Shown piece after piece: positions 31,781 to 39,874 of a stretch of DNA of 42,428 nt (position 1 is its first letter; every line of letters starts with the position of its first letter). A program made the position numbers and the translations under genes. The notes beneath the pieces were generated by a model. That model saw only the letters and a program-made list of their open reading frames with translations, did not search any database and had not been told where the DNA came from. The stretch lies in contig CALAPY010000079.1 of the NCBI GenBank assembly GCA_937891015.1, positions 1 through 42,428 on the forward strand, written 5' to 3'. This DNA comes from UBA2108 sp002713215. Lineage in GTDB: Bacteria > Bacteroidota > Bacteroidia > Flavobacteriales_G > Salibacteraceae.

Positions 31781-34348
31781 TTATTCTTCAGACGCATCAT
31801 CTGCCGCATTCTCAACATCTGTGCCAGCAGAATCTTGTGGTGCGCCATCTTCATTTGTCATTTCTACATTTTCTCCGTCAATTACTTCTCCATTTTCTTC
31901 ATCAACTTCTTCGCTGTCAACCTTGGCCACCGAAGCAATCGAATCATTTCCTTTCAGGTTAATTAAACGAACTCCCTGTGTAGCACGTCCCATTACCCTA
32001 AGGTCTTTACAGGCCATTCGAATGGTGATCCCGGAGCGGTTAATAATCATTAAGTCATTGTCGTCAGACACAATCTTAAGTGCGATTAATTCACCTGTTT
32101 TATCCGTAATATTCAGTGTTTTTACACCTTTACCGCCTCGATTGGTAATTCGGTAGTCGCTTACTGCAGATCTTTTGCCATAGCCTTTTTCAGAAACAAC
32201 CAACACCGTTTCTTCCTCATTCACTACGGTAATCATTCCAACAACCCGGTCATTTTCACTACCTAAAGTTATTCCACGTACCCCCATAGAATTTCTTCCA
32301 ACCGGTCGAACCTTCGACTCCGGGAAATGTATGGTTTTACCACTTTTAAGTGCCATCATAATGTGACTATCACCGTCCGTTAATCGAGCTTCCAATAGCT
32401 TATCGTCTTCACGAATGTTAATGGCTATAATCCCATTCGATCGTGGTCGAGAGTATGCTTCAAGGCTTGTTTTCTTGATAATACCTTTTTCAGTACACAT
32501 TACAATGTTGTGACTCTTAACAAATTCCTCGTCTTTCAGATCCGGTACATTAATATAAGCCAATACTTTGTCATCACTTTCAATGCTAATCATATTCTGA
32601 ATAGCCCTTCCCTTGGTATTCTTAGCTCCTTCGGGGACCTCGTAAACCCGCATCCAGAAACACTTACCGCTATCCGTAAAGATCAATAAGTAGTTATGTG
32701 TATTCGATACAAAAATGTGTTCAAGGAAATCTTCTTCACGGGTATTACTTCCCTTGGAACCTACTCCTCCACGGTTTTGCTGTTTGTATTCACTAAGCTT
32801 GGTTCTCTTTATATAACCCAAATGCGAAATGGTAATTACTACCCGATCATTGGGGATCATGTCCTCTATACTTAAATCAGCAGAAGAGTATTCAATACCT
32901 GATCGACGTTCGTCTCCATATTTCTCTCTAATTTCAACCAACTCATCTTTAATGATAGCCATTCTCATTTCCTCGCTATCCAGTACAGCTTTCAAGTGCT
33001 CAATCAGTTTTTGAAGTTCTTCGTATTCAGCACGTAACTTGTCTTGTTCCAGGCCAGTAAGTTGCCTCAATCGCATTTCTACGATAGCTCGAGCCTGAAT
33101 ATCTGATAATTCAAAGCGCTCCATAAGCTTGGCTCTAGCTTCTTCCGGACTCTTAGAACCGCGAATCAATGCAATAACCTCGTCTATGTTGTCCGAGGCA
33201 ATGATTAACCCTTCCAGAATGTGAGCACGATCTTCTGCCTTTTTAAGCTCAAACTTGGTCCTACGTACTACTACATCATGACGGTGATCAACAAAGGCGC
33301 TAATCATGTCTTTTAGGTTCAATAGCTGAGGACGACCGTTTACAAGCGCAATGTTATTTACTGAAAATGAGGTTTGTAGCGCCGTGTACTTGTAGAGATT
33401 GTTTAAAACTACGTTTGGAATGGCATCGCGTTTTAGTTCGTATACAACACGCATCCCTTTTCTATCCGATTCATCACGTACATCGGAAATGCCTTCAATC
33501 TTTTTATCGTTGATCAGCTCGGCGGTTTTGGCAATCATGTCCGCTTTGTTGACCATATATGGAATTTCGGTAACAATAATTTGTTCCCTACCACTCTTGG
33601 TTTCTTCAGTATTGGCCCGGGCACGAATCACGATCTTGCCCTTACCGGTTTCAAATGCATTCCTTACACCTTCATGCCCATAGATGATTCCTCCAGTAGG
33701 AAAATCAGGGGCTGTAATGTGTGTCATCAACTCTTCTACCGTTATATCTCTATTATCAATAAAAGCGACAGTTCCGTTAATGCATTCGGTAAGGTTATGA
33801 GGAGCCATATTGGTAGCCATACCAACCGCAATACCACTTGCACCATTCAGGAGCAAGTTTGGAATTCGAGTTGGAAGTACCGTAGGTTCTTCAATCGAGT
33901 CGTCAAAGTTGAGTCTGAAATCAACGGTATCCTTCTCAATATCTGAAAGCATTTCTTCTGCAATCTTTCTCAATCGGGCCTCAGTATACCGCATGGCAGC
34001 CGGCGAATCACCATCAACCGAACCAAAGTTTCCCTGTCCATCAACCAGTGGATAGCGTAAACTCCACTCTTGTGCCATACGTACCATAGAATCGTAAACC
34101 GAAGAATCTCCGTGGGGGTGATACTTACCCAGTACTTCCCCTACAATACGAGCCGACTTTTTATGAGGTCGGTTTGAAAGGACACCTAAATCGAGCATTC
34201 CGTATAACACCCTACGGTGTACAGGTTTAAATCCATCCCTAACATCTGGTAAAGCTCTTGAAACAATTACCGACATCGAATAATCGATGTAAGAGGATTT
34301 CATTTGTTCCTCGATATTTATTTTAATTATTTTTTCTCCGTCTGCCAT
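31781..34348 (-). CDS. gyrA: DNA gyrase subunit A
   Basis: The 855-residue gyrase A subunit, which cuts and passes DNA to introduce negative supercoils together with GyrB. The catalytic Tyr is Tyr121 (AMRYTEARL). The quinolone-resistance-determining region reads HPHGDSSVYDSMVRMAQEWS, with Ser82 and Asp86 at the E. coli Ser83 and Asp87 positions, the wild-type residues. The C-terminal pinwheel contains the GyrA-box QNRGGVG (QxRGGxG form). The last ~45 residues are a strongly acidic tail (DEENGEVIDGENVEMTNEDG), as in many GyrA proteins, where it regulates supercoiling. It is transcribed divergently from clpC. Confidence 0.98.
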   Translation of the reverse strand: MADGEKIIKINIEEQMKSSYIDYSMSVIVSRALPDVRDGFKPVHRRVLYGMLDLGVLSNRPHKKSARIVGEVLGKYHPHGDSSVYDSMVRMAQEWSLRYPLVDGQGNFGSVDGDSPAAMRYTEARLRKIAEEMLSDIEKDTVDFRLNFDDSIEEPTVLPTRIPNLLLNGASGIAVGMATNMAPHNLTECINGTVAFIDNRDITVEELMTHITAPDFPTGGIIYGHEGVRNAFETGKGKIVIRARANTEETKSGREQIIVTEIPYMVNKADMIAKTAELINDKKIEGISDVRDESDRKGMRVVYELKRDAIPNVVLNNLYKYTALQTSFSVNNIALVNGRPQLLNLKDMISAFVDHRHDVVVRRTKFELKKAEDRAHILEGLIIASDNIDEVIALIRGSKSPEEARAKLMERFELSDIQARAIVEMRLRQLTGLEQDKLRAEYEELQKLIEHLKAVLDSEEMRMAIIKDELVEIREKYGDERRSGIEYSSADLSIEDMIPNDRVVITISHLGYIKRTKLSEYKQQNRGGVGSKGSNTREEDFLEHIFVSNTHNYLLIFTDSGKCFWMRVYEVPEGAKNTKGRAIQNMISIESDDKVLAYINVPDLKDEEFVKSHNIVMCTEKGIIKKTSLEAYSRPRSNGIIAINIREDDKLLEARLTDGDSHIMMALKSGKTIHFPESKVRPVGRNSMGVRGITLGSENDRVVGMITVVNEEETVLVVSEKGYGKRSAVSDYRITNRGGKGVKTLNITDKTGELIALKIVSDDNDLMIINRSGITIRMACKDLRVMGRATQGVRLINLKGNDSIASVAKVDSEEVDEENGEVIDGENVEMTNEDGAPQDSAGTDVENAADDASEE

Positions 34349-34376
34349 TTGATTTATAGCGTTTTAAAAAACAATA

Positions 34377-34393
34377 AAGGGGAATTTCCCCTT
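34377..34393. promoter_or_regulatory. Perfect 17-bp palindrome in the gyrA leader
   Basis: AAGGGGAA-t-TTCCCCTT, a perfect palindrome, lies 28 bp upstream of the gyrA start. It may form a hairpin in the 5' leader or be a repressor site, for example for supercoiling-sensitive control; the sequence alone does not tell. Confidence 0.5.
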
Positions 34394-34482
34394 ATAAAAT
34401 TTAGATTCCGAAAGTACGCTCTTAACCGAGAGATTACAGGCATTTTAGAGCGCTTTTATTAACAAAAATGGGTGTAAAAAAA

Positions 34483-34515
34483 GGGACTTATTAACAATAC
34501 TTGTTAAACTGTCCC
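34483..34515. promoter_or_regulatory. Symmetric double-palindrome operator upstream of clpC
   Basis: Outer arms GGGAC (34483-34487) / GTCCC (34511-34515) flank the perfect inner palindrome TTAACAA-tac-TTGTTAA (34491-34507), with symmetric 3-nt spacers. The inner right arm overlaps a TTG (34501-34503) that would be the -33 element of the clpC promoter. It differs from CIRCE (TTAGCACTC-N9-GAGTGCTAA). Confidence 0.55.
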
Positions 34516-34519
34516 CCAG

Positions 34520-34527
34520 TATTTTTG
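34520..34527 (+). promoter_or_regulatory. Bacteroidota -7 box for clpC
   Basis: TATTTTTG matches TAnnTTTG. TTG at 34501-34503 lies 16 nt upstream, just short of the 17-23 nt spacing reported for Flavobacterium promoters. Transcription would start near 34535 and give a leader of about 70 nt that includes the hairpin at 34555-34587. Confidence 0.5.
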
Positions 34528-34554
34528 GAGGACATGAATTAATGCCTAATTTTC

Positions 34555-34587
34555 CCTGTCCAAATTAGATTTTCTAACTTGGACAGG
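34555..34587 (+). promoter_or_regulatory. Long 5'-leader hairpin immediately before clpC
   Basis: CCTGTCCAA (34555-34563) pairs with TTGGACAGG (34579-34587), and inside TTAG pairs with CTAA around an ATTTT loop, with a single A-C mismatch. The hairpin ends 18 nt before the clpC ATG. It could be an mRNA stabiliser, an RNA thermosensor-like leader or a binding site. The start codon itself is not inside the stem. Confidence 0.5.
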
Positions 34588-34605
34588 CTTAATACTTTAG
34601 AGATT

Positions 34606-37218
34606 ATGGATACTAATTTTTCGCCCAGAGTGAAGGACGTAATTGCGTTTAGTCGAGAGGAAGCCCTTCGACTTGGACACGATTACATAGGGACTGAACA
34701 CTTTATCTTGGGACTTATTAGAGAAGGTGAAGGCGTTGCAATTCGAATTTTACAAAATTTGAATCTGGAACTTTCTGATTTAAGAAAGTCTATTGAAGAT
34801 AGCATTCATCCCTTATCCAATAAATCTAAACCCATTAACAACGGAAACATTCCCCTGGTGAAACAGGCGGAAAAAGCACTCAAAGTGACCTACCTAGTAG
34901 CCAAGACTTTTAAAAGCACCATAATTGGTACAGAGCACCTGTTGCTGTCTATTTTAAAGGATGAGAATAATATAGCCAGTCAGTCCTTGTTGGAATTCAA
35001 TGTTACTTATGATGTAGTTCGAGAAGAATTAGAAATGATGTTATCTGAAAAAAGTGGAGATTTGAAGGCAGACTTCCCAGGGAGTACTGCAGACGATGAT
35101 GATAAAGGTGAAGGGTATCGTGGTGGTAGTGGTAGCGGGTCCGGAGGAACCGGAGCTTCCCGTTCTGGCAATACCAAGTCGAAAACACCTGTTCTGGACA
35201 ATTTTGGGCGCGATTTAACGCGTTTTGCAGAGGAAGATAAGCTTGACCCCATAGTTGGCCGGGAAAAGGAAATAGAACGTGTTTCTCAAATTTTGAGCAG
35301 GCGTAAGAAAAACAACCCTATTCTCATTGGAGAACCAGGCGTTGGTAAATCGGCCATTGCCGAAGGGCTGGCTTTGAGAATTGTTCAGCGCAAGGTATCA
35401 CGTGTATTGTTTGATAAACGAGTGGTTACACTTGACCTAGCTTCCCTGGTTGCAGGAACAAAGTACCGAGGACAATTCGAAGAGCGAATGAAAGCGGTAA
35501 TGAACGAATTGGAAAAGTCGCAGGACGTAATTCTATTTATCGATGAAATTCATACCATAGTTGGAGCAGGTGGCGCAAGCGGTTCGCTGGATGCCTCAAA
35601 CATGTTTAAACCTGCCCTTGCACGTGGAGAAATTCAATGTATTGGCGCTACTACGCTGGATGAGTACCGAACCAACATTGAAAAAGATGGTGCCCTGGAG
35701 AGAAGGTTCCAAAAGGTATTGGTAGAGCCTACTTCTGTTGAAGAGACCATTGAGATTTTGCATAACGTAAAAGGACGTTACGAAGATCATCACAATGTAA
35801 AATTTACTGACGATGCCATAAAAGCATGCGTTGCACTTACCGAACGCTACTTAAGTGATCGCTACCTTCCGGACAAGGCTTTGGATGCAATGGATGAGGC
35901 CGGATCGCGGGTTCACATTACCAACATTAAGGTACCTAAAGATGTACTGGCACTGGAAGAAGAAGTTGAGAAAGCCAAGGACAAGAAAAACGCGGTAGTT
36001 CGATCTCAGAAATACGAGGAGGCTGCTGAACTTCGTGATGTTGAACGACAACTTCAGGAAAAGCTTGAAGCAGCTAAGAGAAAATGGGAAGACGATTCCA
36101 AGAATCAACGTGAACAGGTAACCGAGGACAATGTAGCTGAGGTAGTGGCCATGATGACTGGCGTGCCGGTAAGAAGAATTGCACAAAAAGAGAGCAATAG
36201 GCTTTCTACTATGGATGAACAGTTACAGGGAAGTGTAATTGGCCAGGAAGAAGCTATTCATAAGGTTACCAGGGCGATTCAACGAAACCGTGCCGGACTA
36301 AAGGATCCGAACAAACCCATTGGCTCATTTATATTCTTAGGACCTACTGGTGTTGGTAAAACACAATTGGCTAAAGAACTGGCTCTGTTTCTATTCGATA
36401 AAGGAGAAAACCTTATTCGGATTGATATGAGCGAATACATGGAAAAATTTGCAATCTCGAGGTTGGTTGGAGCTCCTCCGGGATATGTGGGTTATGAAGA
36501 AGGTGGACAGCTTACAGAAAAGGTAAGAAGGCGCCCCTACTCTGTTGTGTTGTTGGATGAAATCGAAAAAGCTCACCCCGATGTATTCAACCTCCTTCTC
36601 CAAATATTAGACGATGGATTGGTTACAGATTCTTTGGGTAGAAAGATTGATTTTAGAAACACCATTATCATTATGACTTCGAACATTGGTTCTCGCCAGT
36701 TGAAAGACTTCGGACAAGGTGTTGGTTTTACTACTTCTGCTAAAAGAGAAGGTGCAAGTGAACATGAGAAAGGTGTGATTCAAAGCGCATTGAAGAAGGC
36801 CTTTGCCCCTGAGTTCTTAAATCGAATTGACGATGTGGTACTGTTTAATTCACTGACTAAGGAAGATATCTTTAAGATCATTGACATTGAATTGAAACAT
36901 TTGTATGATCGTGTCGAAAAGATGGGATATAGCATCCAACTCACCAATGATGCTAAAGAATACATCGCAGAGCGAGGTTACGACAGGCAATACGGTGCCA
37001 GACCACTAACCCGGGCAATTCAGAAATACCTGGAAGACCCTATGGCTGAGGAGATCATAAATTCAAACATGAATGAGGGAGATACCCTGGTGGTTAACTA
37101 CGATAAAAAGAAAGAAGAAATCGCTGTAAAAGTCAAAAAAGGCAAGGTAACAACCAAAACAGTTGCCAAAAAGAAAGAAACCAAACCTGAAAATGACAAG
37201 AGCGAAAAGAAAGATTAG
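34606..37218 (+). CDS. clpC: ClpC-type AAA+ ATPase (Hsp100 unfoldase of Clp protease)
   Basis: An 870-residue Hsp100 ATPase. The chosen start ATG 34606 (MDTNFSPRVKDVIAFSREEA) matches known ClpC starts; a TTG nine codons upstream lies in the leader hairpin. Domains: Clp repeat N-domain (1-145), a Gly/Ser-rich linker (about 165-195, with GGSGSGSGGTG), AAA D1 with Walker A GEPGVGKS at 242-249 and Walker B ILFIDEIH, a UVR/M-domain coiled coil (EEVEKAKDKKNAVVRSQKYE, AAELRD), and AAA D2 with Walker A GPTGVGKT at 579-586 and VVLLDEIEKAH. It unfolds substrates for ClpP. The ~35-residue C-terminal tail is Lys-rich. A terminator follows it. Confidence 0.97.
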   Translation: MDTNFSPRVKDVIAFSREEALRLGHDYIGTEHFILGLIREGEGVAIRILQNLNLELSDLRKSIEDSIHPLSNKSKPINNGNIPLVKQAEKALKVTYLVAKTFKSTIIGTEHLLLSILKDENNIASQSLLEFNVTYDVVREELEMMLSEKSGDLKADFPGSTADDDDKGEGYRGGSGSGSGGTGASRSGNTKSKTPVLDNFGRDLTRFAEEDKLDPIVGREKEIERVSQILSRRKKNNPILIGEPGVGKSAIAEGLALRIVQRKVSRVLFDKRVVTLDLASLVAGTKYRGQFEERMKAVMNELEKSQDVILFIDEIHTIVGAGGASGSLDASNMFKPALARGEIQCIGATTLDEYRTNIEKDGALERRFQKVLVEPTSVEETIEILHNVKGRYEDHHNVKFTDDAIKACVALTERYLSDRYLPDKALDAMDEAGSRVHITNIKVPKDVLALEEEVEKAKDKKNAVVRSQKYEEAAELRDVERQLQEKLEAAKRKWEDDSKNQREQVTEDNVAEVVAMMTGVPVRRIAQKESNRLSTMDEQLQGSVIGQEEAIHKVTRAIQRNRAGLKDPNKPIGSFIFLGPTGVGKTQLAKELALFLFDKGENLIRIDMSEYMEKFAISRLVGAPPGYVGYEEGGQLTEKVRRRPYSVVLLDEIEKAHPDVFNLLLQILDDGLVTDSLGRKIDFRNTIIIMTSNIGSRQLKDFGQGVGFTTSAKREGASEHEKGVIQSALKKAFAPEFLNRIDDVVLFNSLTKEDIFKIIDIELKHLYDRVEKMGYSIQLTNDAKEYIAERGYDRQYGARPLTRAIQKYLEDPMAEEIINSNMNEGDTLVVNYDKKKEEIAVKVKKGKVTTKTVAKKKETKPENDKSEKKD

Positions 37219-37240
37219 CTTTTTTCAACTGGAACAATTA

Positions 37241-37264
37241 AAAGCGCCTGATGGCGCTTTTTTT
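37241..37264 (+). terminator. Rho-independent terminator after clpC
   Basis: AAGCGCC-tgat-GGCGCTT is followed by a T-run (37258-37264), beginning 24 bp after the clpC stop codon. A typical strong GC stem with a T-tail. Confidence 0.93.
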
Positions 37265-37317
37265 ATTGCCTAAATTTACACCACTAAACGGATTTGTTGT
37301 CACCACCAGAGATTGCC

Positions 37318-38565
37318 TTGAAAAAGCTTTTTGCAGTATTCTTTTTTTTAGTTAACCAAGTAGCATTCGCCCAGGTCATTACGGGCCAGGTTGTCGATTC
37401 GGTTACACTGGAACCACTACCCTATGTCAATATTGGAATCAGCCAAAGCACCATCGGTACATTAACTAACCTCGATGGGAGGTTCAGTATAGATGCAAGC
37501 ACAGCAAAAGATAAGGATAGTTTACGGTTTTCACTCCTGAGTTACAAACACCGATCGATTGCCATTGCAAGTATTAAGGATTCGATTCGGGTTAAAGTTA
37601 GCCCATCGGCTTATACATTGGAGGAAGTTGTTGTTTCTCCTCAACCACCGGAGGAATACATAAAAGAAGCGATTCGCCGAATTCCAGACAATTACATAAA
37701 TACTCCTTACAATACGCGGGTCTACTTTCGGGAAGTCGTCAAGCTCAATGGTAAATACCTGAATTATACCGAAGCCATAATGAATGCGTACAACCTACCG
37801 ATCACCGGAGCACAGGATGATAGTTCCAGGCTACAGCTTATTGCCATGCGACACATCAACGAAGAAGATGAAGCGGTAAAAACAATTCCGATAAAGAGGA
37901 GGAAGAAAAAACAGGATGAAATTGACTCTACCATTATTTCATTAGCTGCACAGGCATCCAGTCAAAATGGACCCTACCTGCTGTTAGACTCCGGCCTGGT
38001 TCGTCGTTGGTACAAGTATGACTCTACTCGTGTCTTTGGAGGTTTTCACTTTCGGTTTAAAAATGTAATTCCTTATGACGATCGCAAGCTTTTGAATATT
38101 AGCTATGGGGATAAAAGAAAAGAAGAACGAGATCGTGAACATGGAAGTTTATACCTGGAAGAGAATAATCTGGCTTTTGAATCGTATACCTATCAATACA
38201 GCACAATTCCAGCAAAGGTAAAAGCAGCCCTTTTTCTCTTTGGTTATGGTATGGACGATTTAAGGTTTCGAGTAAAAGCAACCACTCAACCTACAGCTGA
38301 CGGTTATATTGGTGACATAACCATTCTCAGAGCCGACGTATCCATGGAAAAGATCAAGTGGTTTAAAGACAACATTCCCATCGTTTTCGAAACGGAAGCG
38401 GTTATGATTGTCTTAGATCATCAGGTGTCGGTTATCAACCCCTGTACGGAGGGAATTATCATTCAACGCGGCAAGGCCATATATGAGCAAGGGGAATCAA
38501 ACCCGGATCATCCGATTTGGGAACAGTATAAAGGAGTTATTCTTCCTGAGGGTTCTACTTTTTAA
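37318..38565 (+). CDS. Surface protein with CarboxypepD_reg-like N-domain (peptidase-regulatory-like), TTG start
   Basis: A 415-residue protein with no usable ATG. TTG 37318 begins MKKLFAVFFFLVNQVAFAQ, a clean signal peptide, while a TTG at 37294 adds eight poor residues. Residues 20-105 form a CarboxypepD_reg-like beta-sandwich (ITGQVVDSVTLEPLPYVNIG, IGTLTNLDGRFSID, DSLRFSLLSYKH, LEEVVVSPQP), common at the N-termini of Bacteroidota TonB-receptor and surface proteins. The remaining ~300 residues (YIKEAIRRIPDNYINTPYNT, a basic KRRKKKQDE patch, YDSTRVFGGFHFRFKNVI) recall DUF5686-type surface proteins but without full certainty. It follows the clpC terminator, so it is a separate unit. Confidence 0.7.
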   Translation: MKKLFAVFFFLVNQVAFAQVITGQVVDSVTLEPLPYVNIGISQSTIGTLTNLDGRFSIDASTAKDKDSLRFSLLSYKHRSIAIASIKDSIRVKVSPSAYTLEEVVVSPQPPEEYIKEAIRRIPDNYINTPYNTRVYFREVVKLNGKYLNYTEAIMNAYNLPITGAQDDSSRLQLIAMRHINEEDEAVKTIPIKRRKKKQDEIDSTIISLAAQASSQNGPYLLLDSGLVRRWYKYDSTRVFGGFHFRFKNVIPYDDRKLLNISYGDKRKEERDREHGSLYLEENNLAFESYTYQYSTIPAKVKAALFLFGYGMDDLRFRVKATTQPTADGYIGDITILRADVSMEKIKWFKDNIPIVFETEAVMIVLDHQVSVINPCTEGIIIQRGKAIYEQGESNPDHPIWEQYKGVILPEGSTF

Positions 38566-38612
38566 CGATATTGGATTTTTGATGTTGGACGACTATAGAG
38601 CAAGATTCCGTG

Positions 38613-38620
38613 TAATTTTG
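38613..38620 (+). promoter_or_regulatory. Possible -7 box for the SO_0444-type permease
   Basis: TAATTTTG fits TAnnTTTG. It lies only 5 nt before the first ATG (38626) and 14 nt before the next (38635, MEFLETFW). If it is used, the leader is very short and the second ATG is the better start. The -33 element is not clear. Confidence 0.35.
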
Positions 38621-38625
38621 CAGCG

Positions 38626-39849
38626 ATGATATTCATGGAGTTTTTGGAAACCTTTTGGGTTATTCTACTGGAGCTAGCACCTTATCTACTATTGGGGCTC
38701 CTCATTGCTGGCTTACTCAATGCCTTTGTATCCCGGAATTTCATTACCAGGCACTTGGGTAAAAACAACTTTACTTCCGTATTTAAGGCCGCGTTGTTGG
38801 GTGTGCCTCTTCCACTCTGTTCCTGTGGGGTTATTCCAACCGGAATTGCCTTTAAAAAGCAAGGTGCGTCCAATGGTTCTACCGTATCTTTTCTGGTATC
38901 GACGCCACAAACCGGTGTAGATTCCATTCTGGTAAGCTACAGTATGCTTAGTCTTCCCTGGGCTATTTTTAGGCCTATTGTGGCTTTTGTTACCGGTATT
39001 GCCGCAGGTATGCTAACCCCAACTGAAAATAATGTAGAATCGAATCAGGTCAATGAAGAAGAATTAAGTACCGGAGGATCTTTATTTGATAAAATCTTTA
39101 AGTATGCCTTTATCGACTTCTTGCAGGATATATCCAGAGCCTTAATCGTTGGAATTATACTAGCTGCGCTTATATCCCTTTTTGTTCCTGAAGAATTGTT
39201 TAGTCAATACCTATCCTACCCCTTAATGAACATGCTGATCATTTTGGTGGTAAGCGTTCCCCTCTATGTCTGTGCAACAGGTTCTGTTCCCATTGCAGCG
39301 GCTTTACTTATGAAGGGGTTAAGTCCAGGCGCTGCCCTGGTTTTTTTAATGGCCGGCCCTGCAACCAATGCCGCCACACTAACGGTACTATGGAATAGCC
39401 TGGGAAAGAAAATAACCCTGGTTTATTTAGGTACCATAGTCGTATTTAGTTTCGGTTTTGGTGTACTGATCGATTACCTGCTTCCCTCCCATTGGTTCTT
39501 GGTAGAATCCATTTCAGCCATAGGTCATCAGCATCACCTTATTCCGGATTGGCTTTCAATGGCCAGTGCAGTTATCCTAATTGCTGCCCTCTCGTTTGCA
39601 GAAATTAAAAAACTAATCCCTCATAAAATTGAATTAAATACTATGGAAAAAGCCTATAAAATAGAAGGTATGACTTGCAACCACTGCAAAGCTAATGTTG
39701 AGCGAGCACTTAATACCGTAGAAGGAATATCCAGCTTGGAAGTCGATCTGGAAGCTGGCGTTGCTAAAATTGAAGGAAACGCAAGTCATGAAAAAGTAAA
39801 AGCCGCTGTTGAAGGCGTCGGTTATGGGTTTAAGGGTGAAATGAGCTAA
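38626..39849 (+). CDS. SO_0444-family Cu/Zn efflux permease fused to a C-terminal HMA domain
   Basis: A 407-residue inner-membrane transporter of the ArsP/DUF318-like permease family. About eight TM segments are visible in residues 1-335. The family motifs PLPLCSCGVIPTGIAFKKQG, FLVSTPQTGVDS and ATGSVPIAAALLMKGLSPGA are present; the CxC and the GPATNAATL loop are characteristic. From residue 342 (MEKAYKIEGMTCNHCK) an HMA metallochaperone domain with Cys351-x-x-Cys354 is fused in frame; in other genomes such domains are often separate proteins. Efflux of copper or zinc is the usual family assignment. It stands alone between two unrelated genes. Confidence 0.88.
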   Translation: MIFMEFLETFWVILLELAPYLLLGLLIAGLLNAFVSRNFITRHLGKNNFTSVFKAALLGVPLPLCSCGVIPTGIAFKKQGASNGSTVSFLVSTPQTGVDSILVSYSMLSLPWAIFRPIVAFVTGIAAGMLTPTENNVESNQVNEEELSTGGSLFDKIFKYAFIDFLQDISRALIVGIILAALISLFVPEELFSQYLSYPLMNMLIILVVSVPLYVCATGSVPIAAALLMKGLSPGAALVFLMAGPATNAATLTVLWNSLGKKITLVYLGTIVVFSFGFGVLIDYLLPSHWFLVESISAIGHQHHLIPDWLSMASAVILIAALSFAEIKKLIPHKIELNTMEKAYKIEGMTCNHCKANVERALNTVEGISSLEVDLEAGVAKIEGNASHEKVKAAVEGVGYGFKGEMS

Positions 39850-39874
39850 TATCAAAAATATCCACCTTACCTAA

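Noticed and set aside
34483..34515. CIRCE element (HrcA site) before clpC
   Set aside because: The arms TTAACAA/TTGTTAA with a 3-base spacer do not match TTAGCACTC-N9-GAGTGCTAA.
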